Origin: Labilithrix sp.
GTDB lineage: Bacteria; Myxococcota; Polyangia; Polyangiales; Polyangiaceae
Assembly: GCA_028287035.1 (NCBI GenBank)
Contig: JAQBQL010000072.1
Location: forward strand, 1 to 60,262
Reading direction: 5' to 3'
Length of the DNA stretch: 60,262 nucleotides
Shown: one piece after another, positions 8,641 through 19,614 of the stretch
Numbering within the stretch: the first letter of the stretch is position 1
How the letters are laid out: the number at the start of each line of letters is the position of its first letter
Position numbers and translations under genes: made by a program
Notes under the pieces: model-generated
Told to the model about the DNA's origin: nothing
Seen by the model: only the letters and a program-made list of their open reading frames with translations
Databases searched by the model: none

Positions 8641-10877
8641 TCAGAGCGAGGCGGCGGTCGCGACGACCGTGACGTCGCCTTCCTGGGTCTCCACCGCCTC
8701 TTCCGGTCGAGCGGCACGGACGGCATTCGCGACCGGCGATCCTTCGGGGAGCCCCGTCGTGACGTCGACGACCGAGACGGCGACTCGCCCGCCGGTGCCG
8801 CGCGCGAACCGCAACGTCGCGCCTTCGGGCGGCACGCCGCGCAGGAACACGGCGCCGCTCCGCGCGGTCGCCAGCTGGCCGTCGACGGTGATCGCTCCCG
8901 GTGGCGCCCCCTGCGGAAAGAGCACAGCGAAGGTGGTGGCGCCGCGCGCCGAGCGCACGTGCACCGTCAGCGCGCCGCTCGCGTCGGAGGTCACCGAGAC
9001 CACCGGCGGCGCGAGGTCGACGCGCGGAACGGGCGCCGACGGCAGGGCGGGCGACCATCGCCACGGCGGCTCGCTGGTCACGTGCGCGGGATCGCCGAGG
9101 GCGCCCACCATCGCGGCCGGGGCACGACCCCACGCGCGCACCGACCACGCCGCCTCCACGAACACGCGCGCCTCGCCCGCATCCTGGCGGAACACCACGT
9201 TCACGCGCTGGGGCACCTCCGCGGAGTAAGGCGGGACGGCGATGCTCGTGACCGTGAGCGCCGCGACCAGCAGCCCGCCGACCGCCGCGAGGCGACGCCA
9301 GCGGAGCGCAGTGGCCTCGGTCTCCGCCGCCTCCGCATGGGGGCGGCGCGCGAAGAGCGGCGTGACCGCCGACACCAGGAACGCCGCCGGCACGCAGGCG
9401 ACGACCGGAAGGAAGAGGCCGAGCCCGTCGTACACGAGGAGGGCGATGGGCAGCCAGAGCACCGCGGCGACCACCGCCGGCAGCGCCGCCCCGACCTCGG
9501 CACCGAGAAGGGCCGCGGCTCCGGCGACGAGCGCCGGCACGACGAAGAGGAAGCTCGCGCCGGGGACCTTCACCGCGAGCAGCACCGCGACGAGGCTCCA
9601 CGCGAGCCACGCGCCGCAGGCGATCCCGCCCGGCGTCGCCCCTGGTCCCGCGGTGAGGCGCGCGCCGAGCAGCCCGGCAACGACGCACGCCAGGTGCATC
9701 GCCGCGAGCGCCGGAAGCGGATGCGCGACCCAGGGCACGGGCAGGGCGCCGGCGCCCTGGAGCAGCCCGCCCACCGCGAAGGCCGCCACGAGCGCGCTCG
9801 CGAGCGCGGAGAGCGGCGCCGCCATGGCACGGACCGTCAGCTCGCGCCGACGGCGCGCCGCGTTCAGCCCGGCGAGCACGAGCGAGAGGAGCGCGAGGGG
9901 CAGCGTCAGGCCTGCCGGCCATCGCGCGACGAAGAGCGCGAGGACGTCGAACCACACCGCGTCCCCCCCGGCCGGGTGCTCGAGCTCGGGCCCGGCCGAC
10001 GCGAAGGAGCGGACCATCGCGAGCGCCTGCTCGCCGTGGTGCTGCAGCGTCCCGGGATCCGCCTCGGCGAACGTGTCGCGCGAGGTGTGGTAGCGCGCGA
10101 CGCGTCCGATGTTCGCGAGGTTCACGCCGCGCTTCACGCCGCGCACCGTCGTGAAGTCGGTGTCGTTCGGCATCCGTCGGTAGATCTCGTAGAAGAGCGA
10201 CGACGTGACGGGCCGGTCCACGGCCTCCCCGAAGCGAGCGACGAGGTCGGCGTTCCCGGCGCTCGTCTCGAACATCGCGCTCGGTCCTCCGCTGCCCCGT
10301 GAGTCGACGTTCACGACCGCGCCCACCGACGCGAAGCGCGGGTCCTCGCGCGTGAAGAGATGCGCCCCCAGCAGGCCCGCTTCCTCGGCGTCGCTCAGCA
10401 GGAGCACGACCCCGCGACGCAGGGGCGGGCCGGCCGCGATGGCGCGCGCCGCCTCGATGGCCGCCGCCGCTCCGAAGCCGTCGTCGCCGGCGCCGGGGCT
10501 GCACGGCACGGAGTCGTAGTGCGCCATCAGGAGCACGGTCTGCGCAGCGGGGTCGGTGCCCGGCCAGGTCGCGACGAGGTTCGTGACGTGGGCGCACGCA
10601 TCGTGGCCGCCGCACGAGACGCCCTTCCGCAGGTCGGTCGTCCAGCCGAGGTGCGTGAGCTCGCCGGCGAGGAGCTCGCGCGCTCGCTCGTGACCGGCGC
10701 TGCCCACCGCGCGGGTGCCGTGCGCGGAGAGCTCCGCCTGGATGCGCTGCGCGCGCACCGCGGAGAAGCTTGCGGCGGGCGCGTCGGCCGGGGCCGGCGC
10801 GGGCGGACGATACCGCAGCACGCAGGCGAGGAGCACGAGAGCGAAGGCGGCGAGCGTGACGACGCGCGCGCGCCCGT

Positions 10878-10881
<4 letters not shown>
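8641..10881 (-). CDS. M28-family metallopeptidase with polytopic membrane domain
   Basis: A 746-residue protein. A signal anchor (about 6-23) precedes an M28 zinc peptidase domain (about 40-300) with all expected ligands: HYD (His121, catalytic Asp123), GAGDDGFG (bridging Asp133), DAEEAG (Glu166/167), NVDSRG (Asp193) and RYHTSRDT (His265). About eight hydrophobic helices follow (330-560), then a beta-rich C-terminal domain (about 570-740). The layout resembles the FXNA/Pff1 vacuolar membrane peptidases of eukaryotes. The GTG start at 10881 overlaps the uvrA stop (GTGA), which fixes the start and implies co-expression with uvrA. Substrates are likely peptide N-termini. Confidence 0.88.
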
Positions 10882-13808
<2,927 letters not shown>

Positions 13809-13962
13809 GGAGAAGATGGCTCGTAGGATCGGCTTGTCAGAATGGCAAGCGCGGCGGTGCCGCCACGAGGGTGCTGCCACGTTGTCCCCGCGGGCGCGCT
13901 CGGCGCCCATCAGCCCTCCGAGATCGTGCGCGTTCCGCCGTTCGCGCTTCACCGGACCGCGC

Positions 13963-13978
13963 TGGCACAGGCTATGCT
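13963..13978 (+). promoter_or_regulatory. Possible promoter element before the MYXO-CTERM-like gene
   Basis: TGGCAC, five bases, then ATGC resembles a -24/-12 sigma-54 element with one mismatch (TTGC expected). The same bases contain TATGCT, a plausible sigma-70 -10 box, 15 bases before the ATG at 13994. The position suits a promoter for the 13994-17057 operon, but the sigma-54 reading would leave only a few leader bases. Treat as a weak candidate. Confidence 0.25.
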
Positions 13979-13993
13979 CGGCCCCCGGTCCGC

Positions 13994-15331
13994 ATGCCGT
14001 CTTCGAATCGCGTCGCCTCGTCGTTGCTCTCGGTCGTGGCGCCCTGCGCGCTCGCGCTCTTCGGTCTGTTCGCGTCCACGCCAGCCCGCGCCCAGACCAC
14101 CGGCGTCGCGGTGACGATCACCAATGCGACGTCGCTCGCGCGTGTCGACCCCAACGGCAACAGCGTCACGAAGCGTCCGCTGATCATGCCGGAGGGCATC
14201 AACCTCCAGGACTGCCGCGACAACCTCGAGCTCGTCTTCCCGCTCACCGTCACCGGATTCGCGACCACCAACAACTTCGAGGTTTGGGGCACCGACCAGT
14301 CGGGCGCCGACTGCACCCAGGCGACCGCGCGGAGCGGCGCGACGCAGACCTGCTACCCGGTCGCCGCGAACTTCGCGCGCACGCAGACCCAGTCGGTCCG
14401 CATCCCGATCAAGGAGCTGATCAAGGGCATCAACCCGACGGACGTGGGCTCCGACGGCTGCCGCCGCGTCAACGCCTACACCATCTCGGTGTACTTCCTC
14501 GTGCTCGCCGGCACCGACGTCACCGGCAATGCGAAGACGACGCTCTCGGTCGACACGCAGGGACCGACCGGCCTCTCCGGCGTCCACGTCCTCCCCGGCA
14601 ACGAGGCGGTGTCCGTGCGCTGGACGGCGCAGGGCGAGGGCGGCGCGGACGACGTGATCGGCGCGCAGGCCTTCTGCGATCCGAACCCGGTGGGCTCCAC
14701 GGCATCGATCGATGCCGGCGCGACCACGACGTGCACCGACGATGCGGGCATGGTCGTCACCGACGTCGACGCCTCGGATCCGGCGGCGCTGGCGGAGGCG
14801 GGCGTCACGTGCACGACCGTGGCCAACGAGGGCGGCACGTCGGCGGGCTCGGGCACCATCCCGGCACCGGGCAGCGCGTTCTCCTCCGACGGCGAGGTCT
14901 GCACGACCGCGGCGTTCGCGCCGGTCAACGGCGAGCCGCTCGTCGCCGACCAGGCGCTCATCGACAAGTACGGCTGCGGCCGGAACGACAGCAACACCGG
15001 CAGCGAGATCCGCATCGGCAGCATCGGTGGCGCGGCGCCGGTCAACGGCAAGGTCTACGCGGTGACGATCGCCGCCATCGATTCGTTCGGCAACCTCGGC
15101 GAGCTGTCCGAGACGAGGTGCCAGTTCCCGGAGGAGACCACCGACTTCTGGCGTGACTACCGCGGCTCCGGCGGCGAGTCGGGGGGCGGCTTTTGCGCCA
15201 CGTCGGCGCCCGGGTTCCCGGCGGGCAGCTTCGGTCTGCTCGCGCTGGGCGTGGTCATCGGTCTCTCGTCTGCGCGTCGTATCCATCGCTCGATAGGAGA
15301 CGCTCGCAAGCGTCGGAGGAGCTCTCGGTGA
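13994..15331 (+). CDS. Secreted surface protein with MYXO-CTERM-like sorting tail
   Basis: A 445-residue protein with a signal peptide (MPSSNRVASSLLSVVAPC to FASTPARAQ, about 1-33), an extracellular part and a fibronectin-III-like stretch from about residue 195 (GPTGLSGVHVLPGNEAVSVRW). The C-terminus (GGGFCATSAPGFPAGSFGLLALG, then a hydrophobic helix and RRIHR) matches the Cys + helix + Arg layout of MYXO-CTERM signals processed by a myxosortase, giving an outer-membrane-anchored product. The run of basic residues after the helix is longer than usual. The stop overlaps the next start (GTGA), so it is coupled to an outer-membrane barrel protein. Role unknown. Confidence 0.8.
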   Translation: MPSSNRVASSLLSVVAPCALALFGLFASTPARAQTTGVAVTITNATSLARVDPNGNSVTKRPLIMPEGINLQDCRDNLELVFPLTVTGFATTNNFEVWGTDQSGADCTQATARSGATQTCYPVAANFARTQTQSVRIPIKELIKGINPTDVGSDGCRRVNAYTISVYFLVLAGTDVTGNAKTTLSVDTQGPTGLSGVHVLPGNEAVSVRWTAQGEGGADDVIGAQAFCDPNPVGSTASIDAGATTTCTDDAGMVVTDVDASDPAALAEAGVTCTTVANEGGTSAGSGTIPAPGSAFSSDGEVCTTAAFAPVNGEPLVADQALIDKYGCGRNDSNTGSEIRIGSIGGAAPVNGKVYAVTIAAIDSFGNLGELSETRCQFPEETTDFWRDYRGSGGESGGGFCATSAPGFPAGSFGLLALGVVIGLSSARRIHRSIGDARKRRRSSR

Positions 15332-16083
15332 AGCGTCTCGTCGTTGCCTCGGCCCTGTGTGCCGCCGCGGCCGTTCTTTCTTCCTCCCATGACGCGAGCG
15401 CCTTCGAGCTCGGGACCCCGGCGAGCGATCACCCGTTCCGCAGCGCCCAGAACGTGGCGCTCGAGATCCGGATCTCTCCGTACAACGTCCAGATCGACGA
15501 GGATCCCGCGCTCAACGGCAAGACGCCGTTCGCGAACAGCTTCGGCACCTCGCCTCGCTTCTACTTCGGGCTCGAGCTCGACTGGCAGGTCTGGCGCATC
15601 CCGTACGTGGGGACGATCGGGCCCGGCATCAGCGTGGGCCGCGTCGGCGCGGGCCGTGACGTGAAGACGGTGAGCGGTCGGACGTCGGCCGATGAGACGG
15701 CCCTCACGATCTACCCGCTCTATGCCGTGGCGGTGCTGCGCGGCGACGTCTTCTTCCGGCGGCTCGGCTTCCCGCTCGTTCCGTACGGCAAGCTCGGGAT
15801 CGGCTCGGGCATCTGGCGCGCCACCAACGCGGGCGGCACGTCGAGCGCCGACAACGTCTCCGGCAAGGGCATCAGCTGGGGCACGAACATGGCGCTCGGC
15901 CTCTCGTTCGCGCTCGACGCCATCGACCCCGGCGCGTCCCGCAACATGGACAACGCGACCGGGATCAATGCAACTTACATCTACCTCGAGGGGCAGTGGC
16001 TCGCGCTGAACGGCATCGCGCAGGACCACGCGCTCCGCGTCGGTAGCAACAGCTGGGTCGCGGGCCTCGCCTTCGAGTTCTGA
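15328..16083 (+). CDS. Outer-membrane beta-barrel protein, MXAN_2562-like
   Basis: A 251-residue protein starting at GTG 15328 with a good ribosome site (ggagga at 15315-15320). Signal peptide about 1-25 (VASALCAAAAVLSSSHDASA). The mature part begins ELGTPASDHPFRSAQNVALE and continues with amphipathic strands (RFYFGLELDWQVWRI, YVGTIGPGISVG), ending in an aromatic C-terminus (AGLAFEF), the outer-membrane insertion signature. The start region resembles the myxobacterial MXAN_2562-type barrel family; this is from memory of the family pattern, not a search. It lies between a sorted surface protein and an esterase with overlapping codons. Confidence 0.8.
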   Translation: MKRLVVASALCAAAAVLSSSHDASAFELGTPASDHPFRSAQNVALEIRISPYNVQIDEDPALNGKTPFANSFGTSPRFYFGLELDWQVWRIPYVGTIGPGISVGRVGAGRDVKTVSGRTSADETALTIYPLYAVAVLRGDVFFRRLGFPLVPYGKLGIGSGIWRATNAGGTSSADNVSGKGISWGTNMALGLSFALDAIDPGASRNMDNATGINATYIYLEGQWLALNGIAQDHALRVGSNSWVAGLAFEF

Positions 16084-17057
16084 TGGCGTGGCGGTGGGGG
16101 ACGCTGCGGCGGCAGGCAGGCTCGGCGATCACCGCCGGTTTCTTCGAGGGCGTTGCGCGCCTGGCCAAGCTGCATCCGCTCTCGCGTCCCGAGCGGCACG
16201 CCGTCACGCACGTGCGCGATCTGCGCTACCGGGACGGGCTCCTTCGCGAGCACCTGCTCGACGTCTACCGGCCGGCGCGCGCCGAGGGTGAGGGGCTCGC
16301 GCCGCTCGTCTTCTACATCCACGGCGGCGGCTTCCGGATCCTCTCCAAGGACACGCACTGGGTGATGGGGCTGTCGTTCGCGCGTCGCGGGTATGCCGTG
16401 TTCAACACGAGCTATCGCCTGGCGCCGCGGCATCCGTTCCCCTGTGCGCTCGAGGACGTCTGCGACGCATTCGTGTGGGCGATCGAGCATGCGAAGGAGC
16501 ACGGCGCCGATCCGTCGCGCGTCATCCTCGCCGGCGAGTCGGCGGGCGCGAACCTGGCGGCGAGCCTCGCCGTCCTCCTCGCGTACGAGCGCGACGAGCC
16601 GTGGGCCAAGCGCGTGTTCGCCACGGGCGTCGTGCCGGTGGCCGTGATCGCCTCGTGCGGCGTGTTCCAGGTCTCCGACATGGCACGCCTCCGGCGGCGC
16701 AAGCCGAGCATGTCCGCGTTCATCGCCGACCGCCTGCACGAGGTCGAGGTGGCCTATCTCGGCGGCGGCGACGCGTCGTCCAACCGGGAGCTCGCCGATC
16801 CGCTGCTCGTCCTCGAGCGCGGCGTGGCGCCGGCGCGTCCGCTCCCACCGTTCTTCCTTCCGGTCGGTACGCGCGATCCGCTGCTTCCCGACACGCGCCG
16901 CATGGTCACCGCGCTGCGCGCGCTCGGAGCCACGGCGACCCCTGCGTATTACCCGGGCGAGGTGCACGCGTTTCATGCGTTCGTGATGCGCAAGAGCGCG
17001 AGGCAGTGCTGGCAAGACACGTTCGCGTTCCTGGACGAGCACGTTCCTCGGGTCTAA
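16083..17057 (+). CDS. Alpha/beta hydrolase, hormone-sensitive-lipase (HSL) type
   Basis: A 324-residue carboxylesterase. The oxyanion-hole motif HGGGF is in VFYIHGGGFRIL (about 76-87), the nucleophile elbow is GESAG in VILAGESAGANLA (about 150-162), and the acid/base pair fits GTRDPLLP and GEVHAFHAF near the end. These place it in the HSL/family IV esterases, which cleave short acyl esters. No signal peptide; the N-terminal 40 residues are amphipathic. The ATG overlaps the upstream stop by one base (TGATG), so it is the third gene of the operon. Substrate unknown. Confidence 0.9.
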   Translation: MAWRWGTLRRQAGSAITAGFFEGVARLAKLHPLSRPERHAVTHVRDLRYRDGLLREHLLDVYRPARAEGEGLAPLVFYIHGGGFRILSKDTHWVMGLSFARRGYAVFNTSYRLAPRHPFPCALEDVCDAFVWAIEHAKEHGADPSRVILAGESAGANLAASLAVLLAYERDEPWAKRVFATGVVPVAVIASCGVFQVSDMARLRRRKPSMSAFIADRLHEVEVAYLGGGDASSNRELADPLLVLERGVAPARPLPPFFLPVGTRDPLLPDTRRMVTALRALGATATPAYYPGEVHAFHAFVMRKSARQCWQDTFAFLDEHVPRV

Positions 17058-17069
17058 GAACGAGGGGTC

Positions 17070-17441
17070 ATGACCGCACCGGGGGAGCGAGTGGTTCTCG
17101 TCGTCGATGACGACGCCGATCACGGCTTCATGCTCCAGGCGCTGCTCGAGGCGGACGGGTTCGAGGTGCTCGTCGCCACCTCCTGCGCGCGCGGTCGTGC
17201 GCTGCTCCGCGAGCGGAAGATCGACGTCCTCCTCACCGATCTGTCGCTCGGCGACGGCAGCGCGCTCGACGTGATCAAGGGCCTCGATCCGGCGCGCCGC
17301 CCGCGCGTCTCGATCGTGATCTCGGGCTTCGACGCGCCGGCCGACGTCGACCGCACGCGTGCCGCGGGCTTCGACGCGCACTTCGGCAAACCAGCCTCCC
17401 TCGACCGCCTCCGCCGCACGATCGCCGACGCGCTGCGGTGA
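17070..17441 (+). CDS. Stand-alone response-regulator receiver
   Basis: A 123-residue CheY-like receiver with no output domain. Acidic pocket VVDDDAD (residues 11-17), phospho-acceptor Asp in LLTDLSLGDG, Ser in VISGF and conserved Lys in HFGKPAS. It follows the esterase by 12 bases with a clear ribosome site (gagggg), so it may be read with it. The cognate kinase is not adjacent; single-domain receivers in myxobacteria often relay phosphate to distant partners. Confidence 0.9.
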   Translation: MTAPGERVVLVVDDDADHGFMLQALLEADGFEVLVATSCARGRALLRERKIDVLLTDLSLGDGSALDVIKGLDPARRPRVSIVISGFDAPADVDRTRAAGFDAHFGKPASLDRLRRTIADALR

Positions 17442-17519
17442 CGATCCGCGGTGATCGCGGCGATTGTTGCGACTCGTGACGGCAGTGACGCGGTCTTCGG
17501 GACGTGATGGTCTCGCGGC

Positions 17520-17702
17520 ATGAGCGACCACAATGCCAAGTCACCGGCGGCCGACCGCCTCCGCATCAACGTCCACGAGGACTACGAGCTCCGCGACTGG
17601 TCGAAGAAGTTCGGCGTCACGCACGACAAGCTGAAGGAGGCCGTCGCGGCCGCCGGCGTGATGGCGGCGGACGTCGAAGCCTGGCTGAAGCAGAACCCCT
17701 GA
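17520..17702 (+). CDS. DUF3606 small protein
   Basis: A 60-residue protein with the DUF3606 pattern: a short start, INVHEDYELRDWSKKFGVT and LKEAVAAAGVMAADVEAWL. This family is small, helix-turn-helix-like and widespread in proteobacteria; no function is established. Its stop overlaps the likely CTG start of the next gene (cCTGA). Confidence 0.85.
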   Translation: MSDHNAKSPAADRLRINVHEDYELRDWSKKFGVTHDKLKEAVAAAGVMAADVEAWLKQNP

Positions 17703-17956
17703 CGCGCGCTGCTCCGGGCCGCGCCCTCGAGGAGGCGATCCTCGCCCTGCTCGAGGCGCGCGCGCCCGGGGCCACGATCTGCCCGTCGGAGGCGGCACGC
17801 GCCGTCGCCGGCGACGACGCCTTCGCACCGCTCATGGACGCGGCCCGCGACGCGGCGAGCCGGCTCGTCGCGCGCGGGCTCGTCGTCGTCACGCAGAAGG
17901 GAAAGGTCGTCGACCTCGCCACCGCGAAGGGCCCGATCCGCCTGCGCAAGGCGTGA
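17699..17956 (+). CDS. DUF3253 small winged-helix-like protein
   Basis: The core ALEEAILALLEARAPGATIC, SEAARAVAG, ARDAASRLVARGLVVVTQKG and a basic end (IRLRKA) match DUF3253, a roughly 80-90 residue winged-helix-like family often found beside small stress proteins. The start is uncertain. A CTG at 17699 overlaps the DUF3606 stop and gives 85 aa, the family length; the nearest upstream ATG in frame (17504) would overlap the whole DUF3606 gene. The 3' end overlaps the convergent kinase gene by 68 bases. Confidence 0.65.
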   Translation: MTRAAPGRALEEAILALLEARAPGATICPSEAARAVAGDDAFAPLMDAARDAASRLVARGLVVVTQKGKVVDLATAKGPIRLRKA

Positions 17957-19049
17957 CCGGCGGCCTCGCCCGAACATCGGAGGATCGCGACGTGAGACTG
18001 CACGGGCTCCTCTTCGGGGCCGCGGCCCCACGGGCCCGCGCGACGATGCTCGCGTTGCGGCACCACCACGCGGCGCTGTCCTCGCGGCTCCACGTCCGGT
18101 ACGTGACGGTCTGCAGGAGCAGGTCGGCGAGGGCCGCTGCGCTCTCCGGTCGGCACGCCGGATCCTTCTCCAGGCAGCGCAACACGATGCTCTCGAGATC
18201 GGCGGGAAGCTCCAGGCCGAGACGCGAGGAGGGACGCTGCGGGACCGCGTGGACCTGCTGGGAAAGTACGACCTCGACGCCGCCGCGAAACAGCTCCGTC
18301 CCCGTGAGCAGGAAATATGCGAGCGCTCCCACCGCGTAGAGGTCTGCACGCGCATCGATGGTCGACGGATCGCTCACCGCCTCGGGCGCCATGTAGCCCG
18401 CCGTGCCCATGATGGTGCCCGGCGCCTCCCCGCGACCGGCGTCGATCGAGCGCGCGAGGCCGAAGTCGACGACCTTGACGACGTCGGGATCGAGCCCGCG
18501 CACGCACAGCAGCACGTTGTCGGGCTTCACGTCTCGGTGAACGAGGCCGAGCGCATGTGCCTCGGCGAGCGAGGCGCAGATCTGCAGCAGGATCGCGGCG
18601 ACGCGCCCCGGAGACTGGGGCCCGTCCTGCTCGACGAGCTGCCACAGCGTCACTCCTTCGATGTGCTCCATCGCAAGATAGAAGGTGCCATCGGCAGCAC
18701 GGCCGAAGTCGTAGACCTGCACGGTGTTGGGGTGCGTGAGGCGGCTCGTCAGCTGCACCTCGCGTTCGAAGCGCGCCATCGTCGCCGGATTCTCTGCGTC
18801 CCGGACGATCTTGATGGCAGTCGCGCGTTGCAGGAGCGCGTGGCGCGCTCGGTACACCTCGCCCATGCCGCCTTCGCCGATCTTCTCTTCGAGGGTATAT
18901 GGCCCAAGCTGGCGCGGCTCCGGGTCGGCAGGCTGGCGGCGGCCGGTCCGCCTGGAGACGAGCGACGATGCGACGGTCGACATCGCGACCCAGAGCGCGG
19001 TCAGCGTGAGCCAGACGGATAGGGCACGGATCGCGGAGCTGGGTCCCAT
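17889..19049 (-). CDS. Ser/Thr protein kinase with N-terminal membrane helix
   Basis: A 386-residue kinase. One membrane helix at about 8-30 (RALSVWLTLTALWVAMSTVA) comes before the kinase domain, the reverse of the usual order. Catalytic features are complete: GEGGMGEVYRA (58-68), Lys80 in AIKIV, HRDVKPDNVLL (Asp173), DFG 195-197 and GTAGYMAPE. After about residue 350 the tail is basic and low-complexity and overlaps DUF3253 antisense, so its last 20 or so residues may not be conserved. ATG 19049 lies one base from the stop of an ECF sigma gene, a pairing seen in ECF groups controlled by phosphorylation. Confidence 0.9.
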   Translation of the reverse strand: MGPSSAIRALSVWLTLTALWVAMSTVASSLVSRRTGRRQPADPEPRQLGPYTLEEKIGEGGMGEVYRARHALLQRATAIKIVRDAENPATMARFEREVQLTSRLTHPNTVQVYDFGRAADGTFYLAMEHIEGVTLWQLVEQDGPQSPGRVAAILLQICASLAEAHALGLVHRDVKPDNVLLCVRGLDPDVVKVVDFGLARSIDAGRGEAPGTIMGTAGYMAPEAVSDPSTIDARADLYAVGALAYFLLTGTELFRGGVEVVLSQQVHAVPQRPSSRLGLELPADLESIVLRCLEKDPACRPESAAALADLLLQTVTYRTWSREDSAAWWCRNASIVARARGAAAPKRSPCSLTSRSSDVRARPPVTPCAGGSGPSRWRGRRPFPSA

Positions 19050-19050
19050 C

Positions 19051-19614
19051 TCATCCCTCGAGCTCCAGCTCGTCGACGATGCCGGGTCTACTCTCGATGG
19101 CACGGCGAAGGGCGCCTTTCCCGAGCCGCACGCGGCTTCGAACGGTGTTGACCGGAACGCGCGTCGCCGCTGCAACCTCAACCAAGGACCAGCCGAGCGC
19201 CAACCGCAGCCTGAGCGTCTCCGCTTGCGCCGCGGGAAGCCGCGCGAGCAGCTCTCGGAGCACGGTGATGCGCCGCTGCCGTGCCGCCTCCAGGTGGGAG
19301 TCGCCGCCGGTCGAGGCCAGCTCCTCGACGTCCGGCGCTCCATCGCATCGAGCGCGCTCGAGGCGGGCTCGACGTGCCGCCTTCAGGGCGACGCGGACCG
19401 CGATCCGGGAGGCGAAGTGGCGAGGGCCGCACTCTCCCCGGAAGGACGGGAGTGCCTCGACGACGGCGATCAGCGCTTGCTGCTGCACGTCGTCGACGTC
19501 GGCATCCGAGGTGCGCAGCACCGCACGCACCACGCGAGCGATGCCCGGCGCGAGCTCCACGAGGAGGCGGTGCGTCCCCGTCGCGTCGACGTTCGCGGCA
19601 GACCCGCACCTCAC
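19051..19614 (-). CDS. ECF-type RNA polymerase sigma factor (kinase-linked)
   Basis: A 187-residue sigma-70 family ECF factor. Region 2 is at about 20-95 (ADVDDVQQQALIAVVEALPSF, FASRIAVRVALKAARRAR) and region 4 at about 118-175 (LLARLPAAQAETLRLRLALG, SLVEVAAATRVPVNTVRSRV). The usual acidic ED of the region 2.2 core-binding helix is VDDVQQQ here. No anti-sigma gene follows; a Ser/Thr kinase does, so phosphorylation may replace anti-sigma control. The GTG start overlaps the cytochrome c peroxidase stop (GTGA). Confidence 0.9.
   Translation of the reverse strand: MRCGSAANVDATGTHRLLVELAPGIARVVRAVLRTSDADVDDVQQQALIAVVEALPSFRGECGPRHFASRIAVRVALKAARRARLERARCDGAPDVEELASTGGDSHLEAARQRRITVLRELLARLPAAQAETLRLRLALGWSLVEVAAATRVPVNTVRSRVRLGKGALRRAIESRPGIVDELELEG

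Noticed and set aside
13963..13978. Sigma-54 promoter
   Set aside because: One mismatch in the -12 element and an almost absent leader; kept only as a weak element, as a -10 box is equally possible.
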